The notes beneath the pieces were generated by a model, which was given only the letters and a program-made list of their open reading frames with translations, searched no databases and was not told the DNA's origin. A program made the position numbers and the translations under genes. A stretch of DNA of 64,000 nt. It comes from Hydractinia symbiolongicarpus. Taxonomy: Eukaryota; Cnidaria; Hydrozoa; Anthoathecata; Hydractiniidae. Shown here one piece after another: positions 8,400 through 21,957 of the stretch (its first letter is position 1; each line of letters opens with the position of its first letter). The stretch lies in the NCBI RefSeq assembly GCF_029227915.1, contig NC_079886.1, positions 2,232,001 to 2,296,000 on the forward strand, written 5' to 3'.

Positions 8400-11300
8400 A
8401 CACAAAAAAGTACCCAGGGAGTAAACTGATTTCCCGAATGATTTTTTAAATTATTTTTTCACCACTAAAACGCATGAGACCTGTAATTTTCCAAAATGTT
8501 TTCATTTTTGATGAGACGCTGAATAAAAGAAGTTTAATCGCCGGCAAACGAAAACCCGAGATTTCCTGTAAATACCGGGCTTGGCCCCTATAGTCAAATG
8601 TATACAAAGAAAGTACCCTGTGAGTACACTCATTTTCAGAACGATATTTTAAATTATTTTTTCACCACTAAAACGCATGCGACTTGTAATTTTCAATAAT
8701 GTTTTCATTTTTGAGAAGACGCTTAATAAAAGAAATTTAATCGCCGGCAAACGAAAACCCGCGATTTCCCGTAAATCCTGTACTCGGCCCGTATAGTCAA
8801 AAGTATACAAAGAAAGTACTCAGGGAGTAAACTTATTTCCCGAACGATATTTTAAATTATTTTTTCACCGCTAAAACGCATGAGACTTGTAGTTTTCAAA
8901 AATGTTTTCATTTTTGATGAGACGCTAAATAAAACAAGTTCAATCGCCGGCAAACGAAAACCCGCGATTTCCCGTAAATCCCGGACACGACCTGTATAAT
9001 CAAAAGTATACAAAGAAAGTACCCAGGGAGTAAACTCATTTCCCGAACGATTTTTTAAATTATTTTTTCACCACTAAAACGCATGAGACTTGTAGTTTTT
9101 AAAAATGTTTTCATTTTTGATGAGACGCTAAATTAATGAAGTTTATTCGCCGGCAAACCAAAACCCGCGATTTCCCCCAAATCCCGGACTCGGCCCGTAT
9201 AGTCAAAAGTATACAAAGAAAGTACCCAGGGTGTAAACTCATTTCCCGAACGATTTTTTAAATTATTTTTTCACCACTAAAACGCATGAGACTTGTAGTT
9301 TTCAAAAATGTTTTCATTTTTGATGAAACGCTAAATAAAAGAAGTTTAATCGCCGGCAAACGAAAACCCGCGATTTCCCGTAAATCCCGTACTCGGCCCG
9401 TATAGTCAAAAGTACACAAAAAAAGTACCCAGGGAGTAAACTCATTTCCCGAATGATTTTTTAAATTTTTTTTTTCACCACTAAAACGCATGAGACTTGT
9501 AGTTTTCAAAGATATTTTCATTTTTGATGAGACGCTGAATAAAAGAAGTTTAATCGCCGGCAAACGAAAACCCGCGATTTCCCGTAAATCCCGTACTCGG
9601 CCCGTATAGTCAAAAGTATACAAAGAAAGTACCCAGGAAGTAAACTCATTTCCCGAACGATTTTTTAAATTATTTTTTCACCACTAAAACGCATGAGACT
9701 TGTAGTTTTTAAAAATGTTTTTATTTTTGATGAAACGCTAAATAAAAGAAGTTTAATCGCCGGCACACGAAAACCCGCGATTTCCCGTAAATCTCGGACT
9801 CGGCCCGTATAGTCAAAAGTATACAAAGAAAGTACCCAGGGAGTAAACTCATTTCCCGAACGATTTTTTAAATTATTTTTTTACCACTAAAACGCGTGAG
9901 ACTTGTAGTTTTCAAAAATATTTACATTCTTGATGAGACGCTGAATAAAAGAAGTTTAATCGCCGGCAAACGAAAACCCGCGATTTCCCGTAAATCCCTT
10001 ACTCGGCCCGTATAGTCAAAAGTACACAAAAAAGTACCCAGGGAGTAAACTGATTTCCTGATTGATTTTTTAAATTTTTTTTTCATCACTAAAACGCATG
10101 AGACTTGTAGTTTTCAAAGATATTTTCATTTTTGATGAGACGCTGAATAAAAGAAGTTTAATCGCCGGCAAACGAAAACCCGCGATTTCCCGTAAATCCC
10201 TTACTCGGCCCGTATAGTCAAAAGTACACAAAAAAGTACCCAGGGAGTAAACTGATTTCCCGAATGATTTTTTAAATTATTTTTTCACCACTAAAACGCA
10301 TGAGACCTGTAATTTTCCAAAATGTTTTCATTTTTGATGAGACGCTGAATAAAAGAAGTTTAATCGCCGGCAAACGAAAACCCGAGATTTCCTGTAAATA
10401 CCGGGCTTGGCCCCTATAGTCAAATGTATACAAAGAAAGTACCCTGTGAGTACACTCATTTTCAGAACGATATTTTAAATTATTTTTTCACCACTAAAAC
10501 GCATGCGACTTGTAATTTTCAATAATGTTTTCATTTTTGAGAAGACGCTTAATAAAAGAAATTTAATCGCCGGCAAACGAAAACCCGCGATTTCCCGTAA
10601 ATCCTGTACTCGGCCCGTATAGTCAAAAGTATACAAAGAAAGTACTCAGGGAGTAAACTTATTTCCCGAACGATATTTTAAATTATTTTTTCACCGCTAA
10701 AACGCATGAGACTTGTAGTTTTCAAAAATGTTTTCATTTTTGATGAGACGCTAAATAAAACAAGTTCAATCGCCGGCAAACGAAAACCCGCGATTTCCCG
10801 TAAATCCCGGACACGACCTGTATAATCAAAAGTATACAAAGAAAGTACCCAGGGAGTAAACTCATTTCCCGAACGATTTTTTAAATTATTTTTTCACCAC
10901 TAAAACGCATGAGACTTGTAGTTTTTAAAAATGTTTTCATTTTTGATGAGACGCTAAATTAATGAAGTTTATTCGCCGGCAAACCAAAACCCGCGATTTC
11001 CCCCAAATCCCGGACTCGGCCCGTATAGTCAAAAGTATACAAAGAAAGTACCCAGGGTGTAAACTCATTTCCCGAACGATTTTTTAAATTATTTTTTCAC
11101 CACTAAAACGCATGAGACTTGTAGTTTTCAAAAATGTTTTCATTTTTGATGAAACGCTAAATAAAAGAAGTTTAATCGCCGGCAAACGAAAACCCGCGAT
11201 TTCCCGTAAATCCCGTACTCGGCCCGTATAGTCAAAAGTACACAAAAAAAGTACCCAGGGAGTAAACTCATTTCCCGAATGATTTTTTAAATTTTTTTTT

Positions 11301-13400
11301 TCACCACTAAAACGCATGAGACTTGTAGTTTTCAAAGATATTTTCATTTTTGATGAGACGCTGAATAAAAGAAGTTTAATCGCCGGCAAACGAAAACCCG
11401 CGATTTCCCGTAAATCCCGTACTCGGCCCGTATAGTCAAAAGTATACAAAGAAAGTACCCAGGAAGTAAACTCATTTCCCGAACGATTTTTTAAATTATT
11501 TTTTCACCACTAAAACGCATGAGACTTGTAGTTTTTAAAAATGTTTTTATTTTTGATGAAACGCTAAATAAAAGAAGTTTAATCGCCGGCACACGAAAAC
11601 CCGCGATTTCCCGTAAATCTCGGACTCGGCCCGTATAGTCAAAAGTATACAAAGAAAGTACCCAGGGAGTAAACTCATTTCCCGAACGATTTTTTAAATT
11701 ATTTTTTTACCACTAAAACGCGTGAGACTTGTAGTTTTCAAAAATATTTACATTCTTGATGAGACGCTGAATAAAAGAAGTTTAATCGCCGGCAAACGAA
11801 AACCCGCGATTTCCCGTAAATCCCTTACTCGGCCCGTATAGTCAAAAGTACACAAAAAAGTACCCAGGGAGTAAACTGATTTCCTGATTGATTTTTTAAA
11901 TTTTTTTTTCATCACTAAAACGCATGAGACTTGTAGTTTTCAAAGATATTTTCATTTTTGATGAGACGCTGAATAAAAGAAGTTTAATCGCCGGCAAACG
12001 AAAACCCGCGATTTCCCGTAAATCCCGTAGTCGGCCCGTATAGTCAAAAGTACACAAAAAAAGTACCCAGGGAGTAAATTGATTTCCCGAATGATTTTTT
12101 AAATTATTTTTTCACCACTAAAACGCATGAGACTTGTAGTTTTCCAAAATGTTTTCATTTTTGATGAGACGCTGAATAAAAGAAGTTTAATCGCCGGCAA
12201 ATAAAAACCCGCGATTTCCTGTAAATACCGGGCTTGGCCCCTATAGTCAAATGTATACAAAGAAAGTACCCTGTGAGTAAACTCCTTTCCCGAACGATTT
12301 TTTAAATTATTTTTTCACCACTAAAACGCATGAGACTTGTAGTTTTCAAAAATGTTTTCATTTTTGATGAAACGCTAAATAAAAGAAGTTTAATCGCCGG
12401 CAAACGAAAACCCGCGATTTCCCGTAAATCCCGTACTCGGCCCGTATAGTCAAAAGTACACAAAAAAAGTACCCAGGGAGTAAACTCATTTCCCGAATGA
12501 TTTTTTAAATTTTTTTTTTCACCACTAAAACACATGAGACTTGTAGTTTTCAAAGATATTTTCATTTTTGATGAGACGCTGAATAAAAGAAGTTTAATCG
12601 CCGGCAAACAAAAACCCGCGATTTCCCGTAAATCTCGTACTCGGCCCGTATAGTCAAAAGTACACAAAAAAAGTACCCAGGGAGTAAACTGATTTCCCGA
12701 ATGATTTTTTAAATTATTTTTTCACCACTAAAACGCATGAGACTTGTAGTTTTCAAAGATATTTTCATTTTTGATGAGACGCTGAATAAAAGAAGTTTAA
12801 TCGCCGGCAAACGAAAACCCGCGATTTCCCGTAAATCCCGTACTCGGCCCGTATAGTCAAAAGTATACAAAGAAAGTACCCAGGAAGTAAACTCATTTCC
12901 CGAACGATTTTTTAAATTATTTTTTCACCACTAAAACGCATGAGACTTGTAGTTTTTAAAAATGTTTTCATTTTTGATGAAACGCTAAATAAAAGAAGTT
13001 TAATCGCCGGCACACGAAAACCCGCGATTTCCCGTAAATCTCGGACTCGGCCCGTATAGTCAAAAGTATACAAAGAAAGTACCCAGGGAGTAAACTCATT
13101 TCCCGAACGATTTTTTAAATTATTTTTTTACCACTAAAACGCGTGAGACTTGTAGTTTTCAAAAATATTTACATTCTTGATGAGACGCTGAATAAAAGAA
13201 GTTTAATCGCCGGCAAACGAAAACCCGCGATTTCCCGTAAATCCCGTACTCGGCCCGTATAGTCAAAAGTACACAAAAAAAGTACCCAGGGAGTAAACTG
13301 ATTTCCTGATTGATTTTTTAAATTTTTTTTTCATCACTAAAACGCATGAGACTTGTAGTTTTCAAAGATATTTTCATTTTTGATGAGACGCTGAATAAAA
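8400..13400 (+). repeat. HOR block: 9-monomer unit (period 1,826 bp) with a shortened third copy
   Basis: The variant GAGACCTGTAATTTTCCAAAA occurs at about 8476 and 1,826 bases later, and long stretches between are the same. The two-monomer open stretch at 9258-9623 recurs at 11084-11449 (offset 1,826) and again at 12302-12667 (offset 1,218, six monomers). The third copy has therefore lost three monomers. Confidence 0.85.
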
Positions 13401-16400
13401 GAAGTTTAATCGCCGGCAAACGAGAACCTGCGATTTCCCGTAAATCCGGTACTCGGCCCGTATAGTCAAAAGTATACAAAGAAAGTACTCAAGGAGTAAA
13501 CTCATTTCCCGAACGATTTTTTAAATTATTTTTTCACCACTAAAACGCATCAGACTTGTAGTTTTTAAAAATGTTTTCATTTTTGATAAGACGCTGAATA
13601 AAAGAAGTTTAATCGCCGGCAAACGAAAACCCGCGATTTCCGTAAATCCGGTACTCGGCCCGCATAGTCAAAAGTATACAAAGAAAGTACTCAAGGAGTA
13701 AACTCATTTCCCGAACGATTTTTTAAATTATTTTTTCACCACTAAAACACATGAGACTTGTAGTTTTTAAAAATGTTTTCATTTTTGATGAGACGCTAAA
13801 TAAAAGAAGTTTAATCGCCGGCAAACGAAAACCCGCGATTTCCCGTAAATCCCGTACTTGGCCCGTATAGTCAAAAGTATACAAAGAAAGTACCCAGGGA
13901 GTAAACTCATTTCCCGAACGATTTTTTAAATTATTTTTTCACCACTAAAACGCATGAGACTTGTAGTTTTCAAAAATGTTTTCATTTTTAATGAGACGCT
14001 AAATAAAAGAAGTTTAATCGCCGGCAAACAAAAACCCGCGATTTCCCGTAAATCCCGTACTCGGCCCGTATAGTAGATTGTATATAAAGAAAGTACCCAG
14101 GGAGTAAACACATTTCCCGAACGATTTTTTAAATTATTTTTTTACCACTAAAACGCATGAGACTTGTAGTTTTCAAAAATATTTTCCTTTTTGATGAGAC
14201 GCTGAATAAAAGAAGTTTAAGCGCGGGCAAACGAACACCCGCGTTTTCCCGTAAATCCCGTACTCGAGCCGTATAGTCAGAAGTATACAAAGAAAGTACT
14301 CAAGGAGTAAACTCATTTCCCGAACGATTTTTTAAATTATTTTTTCACCACTAAAACGCATCAGACTTGTAGTTTTCAAAAATGTTTTCATTTTTGATAA
14401 GACGCTGAATAAAAGAAGTTTAATCGCCGGCAAACGAAAACCCGCGATTTCCGTAAATCCGGTACTCGGCCCGCATAGTCAAAAGTATACAAAGAAAGTA
14501 CTCAAGGAGTAAACTCATTTCCCGAACGATTTTTTAAATTATTTTTTCACCACTAAAACACATGAGACTTGTAGTTTTCAAAAATGTTTTCATTTTTGAT
14601 AAGACGCTAAATAAAAGAAGTTTAATCGCCGGCAAACGAAAACCCGCGATTTCCCGTAAATCCCGTACTTGGCCCGTATAGTAGATTGTATATAAAGAAA
14701 GTACCCAGGGAGTAAACACATTTCCCGAACGATTTTTTAAATTATTTTTTTACCACTAAAACGCATGAGACTTGTAGTTTTCAAAAATATTTTCCTTTTT
14801 GATGAGACGCTGAATAAAAGAAGTTTAAGCGCGGGCAAACGAACACCCGCGTTTTCCCGTAAATCCCGTACTCGAGCCGTATAGTCAGAAGTATACAAAG
14901 AAAGTACTCAAGGAGTAAACTCATTTCCCGAACGATTTTTTAAATTATTTTTTCACCACTAAAACGCATCAGACTTGTAGTTTTCAAAAATGTTTTCATT
15001 TTTGATAAGACGCTGAATAAAAGAAGTTTAATCGCCGGCAAACGAAAACCCGCGATTTCCGTAAATCCGGTACTCGGCCCGCATAGTCAAAAGTATACAA
15101 AGAAAGTACTCAAGGAGTAAACTCATTTCCCGAACGATTTTTTAAATTATTTTTTCACCACTAAAACACATGAGACTTGTAGTTTTCAAAAATGTTTTCA
15201 TTTTTGATGAGACGCTAAATAAAAGAAGTTTAATCGCCGGCAAACGAAAACCCGCGATTTCCCGTAAATCCCGTACTTGGCCCGTATAGTCAAAAGTATA
15301 CAAAGAAAGTACCTAGGGAGTAAACTCATTTCCCGAACGATTTTTTAAATTTTTTTTTCACCACTAAAACGCATGAGACTTGTAGTTTTCAAAAATGTTT
15401 TCATTTTTAATGAGACGCTAAATAAAAGAAGTTTAATCGCCGGCATACAAAAACCCGCGATTTCCCGTAAATCCCGTACTTGGCCCGTATAGTAGATTGT
15501 ATATAAAGAAAGTACCCAGGGAGTAAACACATTTCCCGAACGATTTTTTAAATTATTTTTTTACCACTAAAACGCATGAGACTTGTAGTTTTCAAAAATA
15601 TTTTCCTTTTTGATGAGACGCTGAATAAAAGAAGTTTAAGCGCGGGCAAACGAACACCCGAGTTTTCCCGTAAATCCCGTACTCGACCCGTATAGTCAGA
15701 AGTATACAAAAAAAGTACCCAGGGAGTAAACTGATTTCCCGAATGATTTTTTAAATTATTTTTTCACCACTAAAACGCATGAGACTTGTAGTTTTCAAAA
15801 ATGTTTTCATTTTTGATAAAACGCTGAATAAAAGAAGTTTAATCGCCGGCAAACGAAAACCCGCGATTTCCTGTAAATTCCGGGCTTGGCCCCTATAGTC
15901 GAATGTATACAAAGAAAGTACCCTGTGAGTAAACTCATTTTCAGAACGATTTTTTAAATTAATTTTTCACCACTAAAACGCATGAGACTTGAAGTTTTCA
16001 AAAATGTTTTCATTTTTGATAAGACGCTGAATAAAAGAAGTTTAAACGGCGGCAAACGAAAACCCGCGATTTCCCGTAAATCCGGTACTCGGACCGTATA
16101 GTCAAAAGTATACAAAGAAAGTACTCAAGGAGTACACTCATTTCCTAAACGACTTTTTAAATTATTTTTTCACCACTAAAACGCATGAGACTGGTAGTTT
16201 TCAAAAATGTTTTCATTTTTGATGAGACGCTAAATAAAAGAAGTTTAATCGCCGGCAAACGAAAACCCGCGATTTCCCGTAAATCCCGTTCTCGGCCCGT
16301 ATAGTCGAATGTATATAAAGAAAGTACCCAGGGAGTAAACTCATTTCCCGAACGATTTTTTAAATTATTTTTTCACCACTAAAACGCATGAGACTTGTAG

Positions 16401-19400
16401 TTTTCAAAAATATTTTCCTTTTTGATGAGACGCTGAATAAAAGAAGTTTAAGCGCGGGCAAACGAACACCCGCGTTTTCCCGTAAATCCCGTACTCGACC
16501 CGTATAGTCAAAAGTATACAAAAAAGTACCCAGGGATTAAACTGATTTCCCGAATGATTTTTTAAATTATTTTTTCACCACTAAAACGCATGAGACTTGT
16601 AGTTTTCAAAAATGTTTTCATTTTTGATAAGACGCTGAATAAAAGAAGTTTAATCGCCGGCAAACGAAAACCCGCGATTTCCTGTAAATTCCGGGCTTGG
16701 CCCCTATAGTCGAATGTATACAAAGAAAGTACCCTGTGAGTAAACTCATTTTCAGAACGATTTTTTAAATTAATTTTTCACCACTAAAACGCATGAGACT
16801 TGAAGTTTTCAAAAATGTTTTCATTTTTGATAAGACGCTGAATAAAAGAAGTTTAAACGGCGGCAAACGAAAACCCGCGATTTCCCGTAAATCCGGTACT
16901 CGGACCGTATAGTCAAAAGTATACAAAGAAAGTACTCAAGGAGTACACTCATTTCCTAAACGACTTTTTAAATTATTTTTTCACCACTAAAACGCATGAG
17001 ACTGGTAGTTTTCAAAAATGTTTTCATTTTTGATGAGACGCTAAATAAAAGAAGTTTAATCGCCGGCAAACGAAAACCCGCGATTTCCCGTAAATCCCGT
17101 TCTCGGCCCGTATAGTCGAATGTATATAAAGAAAGTACCCAGGGAGTAAACTCATTTCCCGAACGATTTTTTAAATTATTTTTTCACCACTAAAACGCAT
17201 GAGACTTGTAGTTTTCAAAAATATTTTCCTTTTTGATGAGACGCTGAATAAAAGAAGTTTAAGCGCGGGCAAACGAACACCCGCGTTTTCCCGTAAATCC
17301 CGTACTCGACCCGTATAGTCAAAAGTATACAAAAAAAGTACCCAGGGATTAAACTGATTTCCCGAATGATTTTTTAAATTATTTTTTCACCACTAAAACG
17401 CATGAGACTTGTAGTTTTCAAAAATGTTTTCATTTTTGATAAGACGCTGAATAAAAGAAGTTTAATCGCCGGCAAACGAAAACCCGCGATTTCCTGTAAA
17501 TTCCGGGCTTGGCCCCTAAAGTCGAATGTATACAAAGAAAGTACCCTGTGAGTAAACTCATTTTCAGAACGATTTTTTAAATTAATTTTTCACCACTAAA
17601 ACGCATGAGACTTGTAGTTTTCAAAAATGTTTTCATTTTTGATAAGACGCTGAATAAAAGAAGTTTAATCGCCGGCAAACGAAAACCCGCGATTTCCTGT
17701 AAATTCCGGGCTTGGCCCCTATAGTCGAATGTATACAAAGAAAGTACCCTGTGAGTAAACTCATTTTCAGAACGATTTTTTAAATTAATTTTTCACCACT
17801 AAAACGCATGAGACTTGAAGTTTTCAAAAATGTTTTCATTTTTGATAAGACGCTGAATAAAAGAAGTTTAAACGGCGGCAAACGAAAACCCGCGATTTCC
17901 CGTAAATCCGGTACTCGGACCGTATAGTCAAAAGTATACAAAGAAAGTACTCAAGGAGTACACTCATTTCCTAAACGACTTTTTAAATTATTTTTTCACC
18001 ACTAAAACGCATGAGACTGGTAGTTTTCAAAAATGTTTTCATTTTTGATGAGACGCTAAATAAAAGAAGTTTAATCGCCGGCAAACGAAAACCCGCGATT
18101 TCCCGTAAATCCCGTTCTCGGCCCGTATAGTCGAATGTATATAAAGAAAGTACCCAGGGAGTAAACTCATTTCCCGAACGATTTTTTAAATTATTTTTTC
18201 ACCACTAAAACGCATGAGACTTGTAGTTTTCAAAAATATTTTCCTTTTTGATGAGACGCTGAATAAAAGAAGTTTAAGCGCGGGCAAACGAACACCCGCG
18301 TTTTCCCGTAAATCCCGTACTCGACCCGTATAGTCAAAAGTATACAAAAAAAGTACCCAGGGATTAAACTGATTTCCCGAATGATTTTTTAAATTATTTT
18401 TTCACCACTAAAACGCATGAGACTTGTAGTTTTCAAAAATGTTTTCATTTTTGATAAGACGCTGAATAAAAGAAGTTTAATCGCCGGCAAACGAAAACCC
18501 GCGATTTCCTGTAAATTCCGGGCTTGGCCCCTAAAGTCGAATGTATACAAAGAAAGTACCCTGTGAGTAAACTCATTTTCAGAACGATTTTTTAAATTAA
18601 TTTTTCACCACTAAAACGCATGAGACTTGTAGTTTTCAAAAATGTTTTCATTTTTTATAAGACGCTGAATAAAAGAAGTTTAATCGGCGGCAAAAGAAAA
18701 CCCGCGATTTCCCGTAAATCCGGTACTCGGACCGTAAAGTCAAAAGTATACAAAGAAAGTACTCAAGGAGTACACTCATTTCCTAAACGACTTTTTAAAT
18801 TATTTTTTCACCACTAAAACGCATGAGACTGGTAGTTTTCAAAAATGTTTTCATTTTTGATGAGACGCTAAATAAAAGAAGTTTAATCGCCGGCAAACGA
18901 AAACCCGCGATTTCCTGTAAATTCCGGGCTTGGCCCCTATAGTCGAATGTATACAAAGAAAGTACCCTGTGAGTAAACTCATTTTCAGAACGATTTTTTA
19001 AATTAATTTTTCACCACTAAAACGCATGAGACTTGAAGTTTTCAAAAATGTTTTCATTTTTGATAAGACGCTGAATAAAAGAAGTTTAAACGGCGGCAAA
19101 CGAAAACCCGCGATTTCCCGTAAATCCGGTACTCGGACCGTATAGTCAAAAGTATACAAAGAAAGTACTCAAGGAGTACACTCATTTCCTAAACGACTTT
19201 TTAAATTATTTTTTCACCACTAAAACGCATGAGACTGGTAGTTTTCAAAAATGTTTTCATTTTTGATGAGACGCTAAATAAAAGAAGTTTAATCGCCGGC
19301 AAACGAAAACCCACGATTTCCCGTAAATCCCGTTCTCGGCCCGTATAGTCGAATGTATATAAAGAAAGTACCCAGGGAGTAAACTCATTTCCCGAACGAT

Positions 19401-20900
19401 TTTTTAAATTATTTTTTCACCACTAAAACGCATGAGACTTGTAGTTTTCAAAAGTATTTTCCTTTTTGATGAGACGCTGAATAAAAGAAGTTTAAGCGCG
19501 GGCAAACGAACACCCGCGTTTTCCCGTAAATCCCGTACTCGACCCGTATAGTCAAAAGTATACAAAAAAAGTACCCAGGGATTAAACTGATTTCCTGAAT
19601 GATTTTTTAAATTATTTTTTCACCACTAAAACGCATGAGACTTGTAGTTTTCAAAAATGTTTTCATTTTTGATAAGACGCTGAATAAAAGAAGTTTAAAC
19701 GGCGGCAAACGAAAACCCGCGATTTCCCGTAAATCCGGTACTCGGACCGTATAGTCAAAAGTATACAAAGAAAGTACTCAAGGAGTACACTCATTTCCTA
19801 AACGACTTTTTAAATTATTTTTTCACCACTAAAACGCATGAGACTGGTAGTTTTCAAAAATGTTTTCATTTTTGATGAGACGCTAAATAAAAGAAGTTTA
19901 ATCGCCGGCAAACGAAAACCCGCGATTTCCCGTAAATGCCGTTCTCGGCCCGTATAGTCGAATGTATATAAAGAAAGTACCCAGGGAGTAAACTCATTTC
20001 CCGAACGATTTTTTAAATTATTTTGTCACCACTAAAACGCATGAGACTTGTAGTTTTCAAAAATATTTTCCTTTTTGATGAGACGCTGAATAAAAGAAGT
20101 TTAAGCGCGGGCAAACGAACACCCGCGTTTTCCCGTAAATCCCGTACTCGACCCGTATAGTCAAAAGTATACAAAAAAAGTACCCAGGGATTAAACTGAT
20201 TTCCCGAATGATTTTTTAAATTATTTTTTCACCACTAAAACGCATGAGACTTGTAGTTTTCAAAAATGTTTTCATTTTTGATAAGACGCTGAATAAAAGA
20301 AGTTTAATCGCCGGCAAACGAAAACCCGCGATTTCCTGTAAATTCCGGGCTTGGCCCCTATAGTCGAATGTATACAAAGAAAGTACCCTGTGAGTAAACT
20401 CATTTTCAGAACGATTTTTTAAATTAATTTTTCACCACTAAAACGCATGAGACTTGTAGTTTTCCAAAATGTTTTCATTTTTTATAAGACGCTGAATAAA
20501 AGAAGTTTAATCGGCGGCAAAAGAAAACCCGCGATTTCCCGTAAATCCGGTACTCGGACAGTATAGTCAAAAGTATACAAAGAAAGTACTCAAGGAGTAC
20601 ACTCATTTCCTAAACGACTTTTTAAATTATTTTTTCACCACTAAAACGCATGAGACTGGTAGTTTTCAAAAATGTTTTCATTTTTGATGAGACGCTAAAT
20701 AAAAGAAGTTTAATCGCCGGCAAACGAAAACCCGCGATTTCCCGTAAATCCCGTTCTCGGCCCGTATAGTCAAATGTATATAAAGAAAGTACCCAGGGAG
20801 TAAACTCATTTCCCGAACGATTTTTTAAATTATTTTTTCACCACTAAAACGCATGAGACTTGTAGTTTTCAAAAATATTTTCATTTTTGATGAGACGCTG
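13400..20900 (+). repeat. HOR block of variable length marked by the GCGCGGGC variant
   Basis: A distinctive monomer in which TCGCCGGC is replaced by GCGCGGGC occurs at 14221, 14829, 15640, 16452, 17263, 18278, 19496 and 20105. The steps are 608, 811, 812, 811, 1015, 1218 and 609 bp, that is 3, 4, 4, 4, 5, 6 and 3 monomers. Companion variants (CTCAAGGAGTACACTCATTT, and TTCCGGGCTTGGCCCCTA) fall between the markers in a mostly fixed order. This fits unequal exchange adding or removing whole monomers. Confidence 0.85.
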
Positions 20901-21883
20901 AATAAAAGAAGTTTAATCGCCGGCAAACAAAAACCCGCGATTTCCCGTCAATCCCGTACTCGGCCCGTATAGTCAAAAGTATACAAAGAAAGTAGCCAGG
21001 GAGTAAACTCATTTCCGAAACGATTTTTTAAATTATTTTTTCACCACTAAAACGCATGAGACTTGTAGTTTTCAAAAATGTTTTCATTTTTGATGAGACG
21101 CTAAATAAAAGAAGTTTACTCGCCGGCAAACGAAAACCCGCGATTTCCCGTAAATCCCGGACTCGGCCCGTATAGTCAAAAGTATACAAAGAAAGTACCC
21201 AGGGAGTAAATTTATTTCCCGAACGATTTTTTAAATTATTTTTTCACCACTAAAACGCATGAGACTTGTAGTTTTTAAAAATATTTTCATTTTTGATGAG
21301 ACGCTGAATAAAAGAAGTTTAATCGCCGGCAAACGAAAACCCGCGATTTCAAGTAAATCCCGTACTCGGCCCGTATAGTCAAAAGTATACAAAGAAAGTA
21401 CCCTGTGAGTAAACTCATTTTCAGAACGATTTTTTAAATTATTTTTTTACCACTAAAACGCATGAGACTTGTAGTTTTCAAAAATGTTTTCATTTTTGAT
21501 AAGACGCTGAATAAAAGAAGTTTAATCGCCGGCAAACGAAAACCCGCGATTTCCCGTAAATCCGGTACTCGGCCCGTATAGTCAAAAGTATACAAAGAAA
21601 GTACTCAAGGATTAAACTCATTTCCCAAACAATTTTTTAAATTATTTTTTCACCACTAAAACGCATGAGACTTGTAGTTTTCAAAAATGTTTTCATTTTT
21701 GATGAGACGCTGATTAAAAGAAGTTTAATCGCCGGCAAACGAAAACCCGCGATTTCCCGTCAATCCCGTACTCGGCCCGTATAGTCAAAAGTATACAAAG
21801 AAAGTACCCAGGGAGTAAACTCATTTCCGGAACGATTTTTTAAATTATTTTTTCACCACTAAAACGCATGAGACTTGTAGTTT

Positions 21884-21905
21884 TCAAAAATGTTTTCATT
21901 TTTGA
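21884..21905. repeat. Example of the satellite's A/T hairpin dyad (one per monomer)
   Basis: Arms TCAAAAATG (21884-21892) and CATTTTTGA (21897-21905) are perfectly complementary around a TTTT loop. The dyad is present, perfect or with one change (ATG to ATA), in nearly every monomer of both arrays. I give one representative location. Confidence 0.85.
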
Positions 21906-21929
21906 TAAGACGCTGAATAAAAGAAGTTT

Positions 21930-21957
21930 AATCGCCGGCAAACGAAAACCCGCGATT
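21930..21957. repeat. Example of the satellite's G/C hairpin dyad (one per monomer)
   Basis: Arms AATCGCCGG (21930-21938) and CCCGCGATT (21949-21957) pair at eight of nine positions, with one C:C mismatch, around a 10-base loop. Many monomers keep it. Others (CCCGAGATT or CCCAAGATT types) weaken it, so it is less constant than the A/T dyad. Confidence 0.6.
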
